A stretch of DNA of 8,224 bases from Thiosulfativibrio sp964601165 (GTDB lineage: Bacteria > Pseudomonadota > Gammaproteobacteria > Thiomicrospirales > Thiomicrospiraceae): the NCBI GenBank assembly GCA_964601165.1, contig CAZRMK010000082.1, positions 1 through 8,224 on the forward strand, in the 5' to 3' direction. The stretch's first letter is position 1. Every line of letters begins with the position of its first letter. Below, piece by piece: positions 7,423 through 8,224 of the stretch. The notes beneath the pieces were generated by a model that was given only the letters and a program-made list of their open reading frames with translations, was not told the DNA's origin and searched no databases. The position numbers were made by a program, and so were the translations under genes.

Positions 7423-7439
7423 GATTATGCAAAGGTCTC
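7423..7439 (-). repeat. Single arm of the GAGACCTTTGCATAATY repeat
   Basis: The minus strand reads GAGACCTTTGCATAATC, identical over 17 bp to the arm at 193-209 and over 16 bp to an arm of the palindrome at 1877-1924. No matching inverted arm is visible in the following 100 nt, so this is a solo arm. It abuts the kinase remnant so closely that its first two bases complete that gene's TGA stop. From memory the GAGACC-TTTGCA start resembles the terminal inverted repeats of some IS5-family elements; I could not verify this. Confidence 0.8.
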
Positions 7440-8115
7440 AATTTAAGTATAACTTTAAAGTCGCCAGTAATTTTGGCAAGTTGATGGGCTTGGCTAAGTA
7501 TTCATTCATACCTGCTTCTAAGAAGCGTTCCTTGTCGCCTGTCATTGCATTAGCGGTTAAGGCGATAATGGTTAAAGTGGTTTTTTTTGTTTGTAACTCC
7601 CATTCACGAATACGTTTAGTCGCTTCAATACCGTTTAAGTTAGGCATGCTTTCATCCATTAACACTAGGTCATACTTGGTTTTTTTAACTAATTCAATTG
7701 CTTCTAAATCATCATTGGCGATGTCAAAAGAAAGCCCTTGTTTTTTTAAAATAGCACTCATTAGCATTTGGTTGGTTTTGTTGTCTTCTACTAGTAGCAG
7801 ATGCCCTGAAAGTTTTGAGTTAGAAGGCTCCGTTGCTGGATCTTCTGCTTTTAAGCATACCTGTTTAGCGGGAATACTAAAATAGAAGCGACTACCCTTG
7901 CCTAGCTCTGATTCTAATTCAAGTTTGCCGCCTAACATTTCAACTAGTTTTGAGCTAATCGCAAGACCTAGCCCAGTTCCTCCATACTGGCGTGTTGTTG
8001 AAGTTTCTGCTTGTGAAAAGGCATCAAGAATATGACTCAGAGATTCTCTGGATAAGCCAATTCCTTGATCTTGAGTAGAGCAAATTAACTGATTTTTTTG
8101 GCTCTTCTCCGCCAT
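7438..8115 (-). CDS. 3' remnant of a hybrid histidine kinase: partial ATPase domain plus receiver domain
   Basis: The 225-residue product carries the end of a GHKL ATPase domain: G1 box DQGIG at residues 16-20, F-box around F33 in FSQAETSTTRQYGG, and G2 box GGTGLGL at 45-51. A CheY-like receiver follows at about 104-222, with acidic pair E110/D111, phosphoacceptor D154 in LMDESMP, T187 in ALTANA and K209 in LAKP. Hybrid kinases of this kind normally have a sensor part, a DHp domain with the phosphorylated His, and an N-box before the G1 box. None of these is present, and in-frame stops lie just upstream of the ATG (a TGA five codons before it). I infer a 5'-truncated remnant that could at most make a free receiver. 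The usual Asn-Gly before the Glu-Ala of receiver helix 2 reads Asp-Asp here. The stop codon TGA is formed at the edge of a repeat arm (7423-7439). The gene precedes the Bat operon on the same strand but is separated by 114 nt with a possible promoter, so it is probably not part of that operon. Confidence 0.7.
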   Translation of the reverse strand: MAEKSQKNQLICSTQDQGIGLSRESLSHILDAFSQAETSTTRQYGGTGLGLAISSKLVEMLGGKLELESELGKGSRFYFSIPAKQVCLKAEDPATEPSNSKLSGHLLLVEDNKTNQMLMSAILKKQGLSFDIANDDLEAIELVKKTKYDLVLMDESMPNLNGIEATKRIREWELQTKKTTLTIIALTANAMTGDKERFLEAGMNEYLAKPINLPKLLATLKLYLN

Positions 8116-8224
8116 TGTGACACTTTCCCCTCAATTCCCCCGTAAAACATAGAGCAATCATCAGGTACAGCGGTTTGTCTTATCTTCAGTTTAAAATAAT
8201 CCGTATCTAAAATACCACGAGCTC
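8085..8224 (-). other. Open frame running in from the window edge, unidentified
   Basis: On the minus strand one frame stays open from the window edge for about 45 codons and ends at a TAA (8085-8087), inside the start of the kinase remnant and in a different frame from it. It begins roughly ARGILDTDYFKLKIRQTAVP and ends in a basic stretch, QWRRRAKKIS. I do not recognise a family. It could be the C-terminus of a neighbouring gene fused against the kinase remnant, or chance: 45 stop-free codons is not rare. The other two frames here contain stops. Confidence 0.2.

Noticed and set aside
193..7439. Direct repeats at 193 and 7423 as attachment sites of a mobile island carrying the Bat operon
   Set aside because: No integrase, tRNA or transfer gene is present, the same repeat also occurs inside batD, and Bat operons are ordinary chromosomal genes.
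7323..7440. Intrinsic terminator between the kinase remnant and moxR
   Set aside because: Only a tiny GCTT-GAA-AAGC stem is seen, with no GC-rich arm and no following U-run on the minus strand.
1..8224. CRISPR array, tRNA or rRNA genes
   Set aside because: No regularly spaced repeats with spacers, no cloverleaf-like segment and no rRNA-like sequence were seen.

Overview
This window is about 8.2 kb of AT-rich bacterial DNA. All convincing genes lie on the minus strand. The protein families, their order, and the Lys/Gln/Ile-rich composition fit a low-GC gammaproteobacterium, perhaps a sulfur oxidiser or a Thiotrichales/Methylococcales-like lineage. That placement is inference from style; no marker gene is present.

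The core (7323 down to 230) is one tightly packed operon of the MoxR/Bat type: MoxR AAA+ ATPase, DUF58 protein, DUF4381 membrane protein, BatA (VWA), a BatB-BatC fusion (VWA + TPR + acidic/Gln-rich tail), and BatD. Every junction from DUF58 onward overlaps (TAATG, ATGA, ATGA, then a 7-nt overlap), so the six genes are almost certainly one translationally coupled transcript. MoxR is expected to act as an ATP-driven chaperone on the cytosolic DUF58 partner and on the membrane-anchored VWA proteins. BatA, BatB and BatD would form an envelope complex with large domains on both sides of the inner membrane. The exact substrate is unknown in this family, and the window does not reveal it.

Upstream (right, 7438-8224) is the 3' part of a hybrid histidine kinase: the end of the ATPase domain plus a complete receiver. 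Its dimerisation domain and N-box are absent and stops lie in frame upstream, so it looks like a remnant. A different reading frame is open from its start to the window edge. Downstream of the operon (left, 1-229) is non-coding AT-rich DNA with a short tandem repeat and an A/T palindrome.

The most unusual signal is a small repeat family, GAGACCTTTGCATAATY read on the minus strand. It occurs three times: as single arms just after the kinase remnant (7423-7439) and just after batD (193-209), and as a complete 48-bp palindrome (1877-1924) inside the batD signal-peptide region. That palindrome is exactly 16 codons long, is in frame, and must be translated, because an in-frame stop sits just before the only usable start and no other start codon lies between the element and the hydrophobic core. 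It therefore behaves like a protein-tolerated palindromic insertion, comparable in concept to the Rickettsia palindromic elements.
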